DNA from: Sphingobacterium sp. PCS056
Lineage (GTDB): Bacteria; Bacteroidota; Bacteroidia; Sphingobacteriales; Sphingobacteriaceae
Assembly: GCF_023273895.1 (NCBI RefSeq)
Contig: NZ_CP096883.1
Coordinates: forward strand, 992,001-1,056,000
DNA length: 64,000 nt
Reading direction: 5' to 3'
Position numbers and translations under genes: made by a program
Part shown: positions 62,944 to 64,000 of the stretch, one piece after another
Numbering within the stretch: position 1 is the first letter of the stretch
Layout of the letters: the number at the start of each line of letters is the position of its first letter
Notes under the pieces: model-generated
Seen by the model: only the letters and a program-made list of their open reading frames with translations
Told to the model about the DNA's origin: nothing
Databases searched by the model: none

Positions 62944-63778
62944 ATAAGAACTTTTTGTAGATCGAATATAAGATCTTCAGATCGTTATCCTTCAAGATGG
63001 CTACATTGGCATTACTCTGAATATAATGCTGTTTAAAAGCTTTTATCGCTGCATCTAAATTTTTAACATCATAACCAATAATTCTTAATGCCAATTTTGG
63101 ATTGAAATCTATCGGCGGAGTCTCCAGATATTCATCGTACCAATAACCAAAACCTTTATCTGCTAACGTTTTCCAAGGAAAGCGTGAAGGGTCATTTTTT
63201 CGGGTAGGCGCCAAATCCATATGGCCAATGAAATTTGCCTGTGGAATATTGTATTTCACCTTCAGATATGACAATAATTCCGTCAGTGCATTGATCTGGG
63301 CATCAGTCCAGGGATCGGTGGTTCCATTATTATCTAATTCAATACCAATAGAAGAAGAATTCAGATCCGTATCATTTCCCCACTTGCCTATACCCGCATG
63401 ATGCGCACGGTAATAATCATTGACCATCTGCACGACTTTACCAGTACGACCAACGACATAGTGCGCACTGACACCCGCTTTCTCAGAGTGAAAAGTACGT
63501 ATCGTCTGTCCCAATGAATCCTGAGCCGTATGATGGATGACCACATAGTTTGGTTTGCGCATCCCAAAGTTTATGGATGCGATCCATTCTTTTTCAACGG
63601 ATATCGGCAATTTACCAATAGCTTGGTTGGTGACTGGAGTAGTAGCATATTCTTTGGCAAGGATCTTTGCTTTTTTCTTATAGACTTTTTCAGTAGCCGC
63701 GTATTTACCTGTCGAACAGGAAGCAAATAGTGCTGTTATTACTAGAAAGGTTATTGTTGCTTTTATTTTCATTTTCAA
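62942..63778 (-). CDS. Lipoprotein N-acetylmuramoyl-L-alanine amidase (Amidase_2)
   Basis: 278 residues with a lipobox ending at Cys21 (LFASC). The Amidase_2 (PGRP-like) domain spans about 70-205, with zinc-site elements in V-V-I-H82-H83-T, the Glu in IGIELDN (about 145-151), and GHMDLAPTRKNDPSRF (185-200). It cuts the amide between MurNAc and the stem peptide, as AmpD/AmiD do; the lipid anchor argues for a periplasmic, AmiD-like role in murein turnover. The promoter region contains the shared 18-bp motif. Confidence 0.9.
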   Translation of the reverse strand: MKMKIKATITFLVITALFASCSTGKYAATEKVYKKKAKILAKEYATTPVTNQAIGKLPISVEKEWIASINFGMRKPNYVVIHHTAQDSLGQTIRTFHSEKAGVSAHYVVGRTGKVVQMVNDYYRAHHAGIGKWGNDTDLNSSSIGIELDNNGTTDPWTDAQINALTELLSYLKVKYNIPQANFIGHMDLAPTRKNDPSRFPWKTLADKGFGYWYDEYLETPPIDFNPKLALRIIGYDVKNLDAAIKAFKQHYIQSNANVAILKDNDLKILYSIYKKFL

Positions 63779-63874
63779 TGTGATTATTCGATGTGCACTT
63801 AACTCGTTTATCTCTAATTAATTCTCCGACAGCTTTTGCTACGCCTTATCAGCAAACGCCTACCTCAGTACAAA

Positions 63875-63892
63875 CAAACTTAGATAAATTTG
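63875..63892 (-). promoter_or_regulatory. Shared 18-bp motif with -7 box upstream of the amidase gene
   Basis: Read on the minus strand this is CAAATTTATCTAAGTTTG, identical to the motif at the Rrf2 and xseA promoters, with the -7 box TAAGTTTG at 63875-63882. The implied leader is about 90 nt. No TTG at the right -33 distance was found here. Confidence 0.45.
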
Positions 63893-64000
63893 TTTTAAAC
63901 AGTTATTAAATAACAGAAAATATCTTTTTAAATTTTACAGCGATATCCCCTTAGATACTCCACTGTTACCATATGCCTGCTGCATCAGTAAAATTTTATA

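Overview
The window looks like a chromosomal segment of a member of the Bacteroidota, most likely a Sphingobacterium-like organism (family Sphingobacteriaceae). This rests on the gene families seen: a SusC/SusD pair, a GLPGLI protein beside a barrel-type outer-membrane protein, a NagB-LmbE fusion, a PafA-type alkaline phosphatase and a plug-domain protein without a barrel. It also rests on -7 boxes of the TAnnTTTG type, AT-rich spacers and few Shine-Dalgarno sites. The genus is an inference. No insertion sequence, phage, CRISPR array or rRNA operon is visible, and the one RNA gene seen is tRNA-Glu(UUC).

Layout. 1-4.2 kb: end of a GH20 hexosaminidase, a DoxX/LD-carboxypeptidase pair, and metG. 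4.2-8.4 kb: a GLPGLI protein with its outer-membrane partner, and an Rrf2 regulator with a very large inverted repeat at its promoter. 8.5-22.7 kb: mostly minus-strand housekeeping genes (pafA-like phosphatase, uvrA, GMC oxidoreductase, M28 peptidase, typA, kbl, an FtsX-type permease, DUF2147) and a small holin-like membrane protein. 22.8-28.5 kb: susD-susC and a divergent AraC regulator. 28.6-40.2 kb: nagB-lmbE, an aminotransferase, a TlpA thioredoxin, radA, an ECF sigma factor with a membrane partner, an M19 dipeptidase with a serine hydrolase, and xseAB. 40.3-51 kb: a sialic-acid utilisation cluster. 51-64 kb: pirin, a racemase, tRNA-Glu, purD, a barrel-less plug protein, an enoyl-CoA hydratase family protein, a lipoprotein, a phosphosugar mutase, a NUDIX hydrolase, a conserved orphan protein and a lipoprotein amidase.

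How the genes work together. The clearest system is the sialic-acid cluster. A secreted sialidase, GH20 hexosaminidase and double-SGNH sialate O-acetylesterase would free and de-acetylate sialic acid. A kelch mutarotase and an MFS permease would equilibrate and import it. NanA lyase and an AGE-family epimerase would turn it into N-acetylglucosamine. A FadR-type GntR regulator is encoded divergently. The window has no kinase or NagA for the next steps, but the fused NagB-LmbE deaminase lies 11 kb away.

Regulatory structure worth attention: an identical 18-bp near-palindrome overlapping the -7 box of three unlinked genes (the Rrf2 regulator, xseA and the amidase); a perfect 48-bp inverted repeat at the Rrf2 promoter; and three genes whose -7-like box lies only 1-4 nt before the start codon, suggesting leaderless mRNAs.
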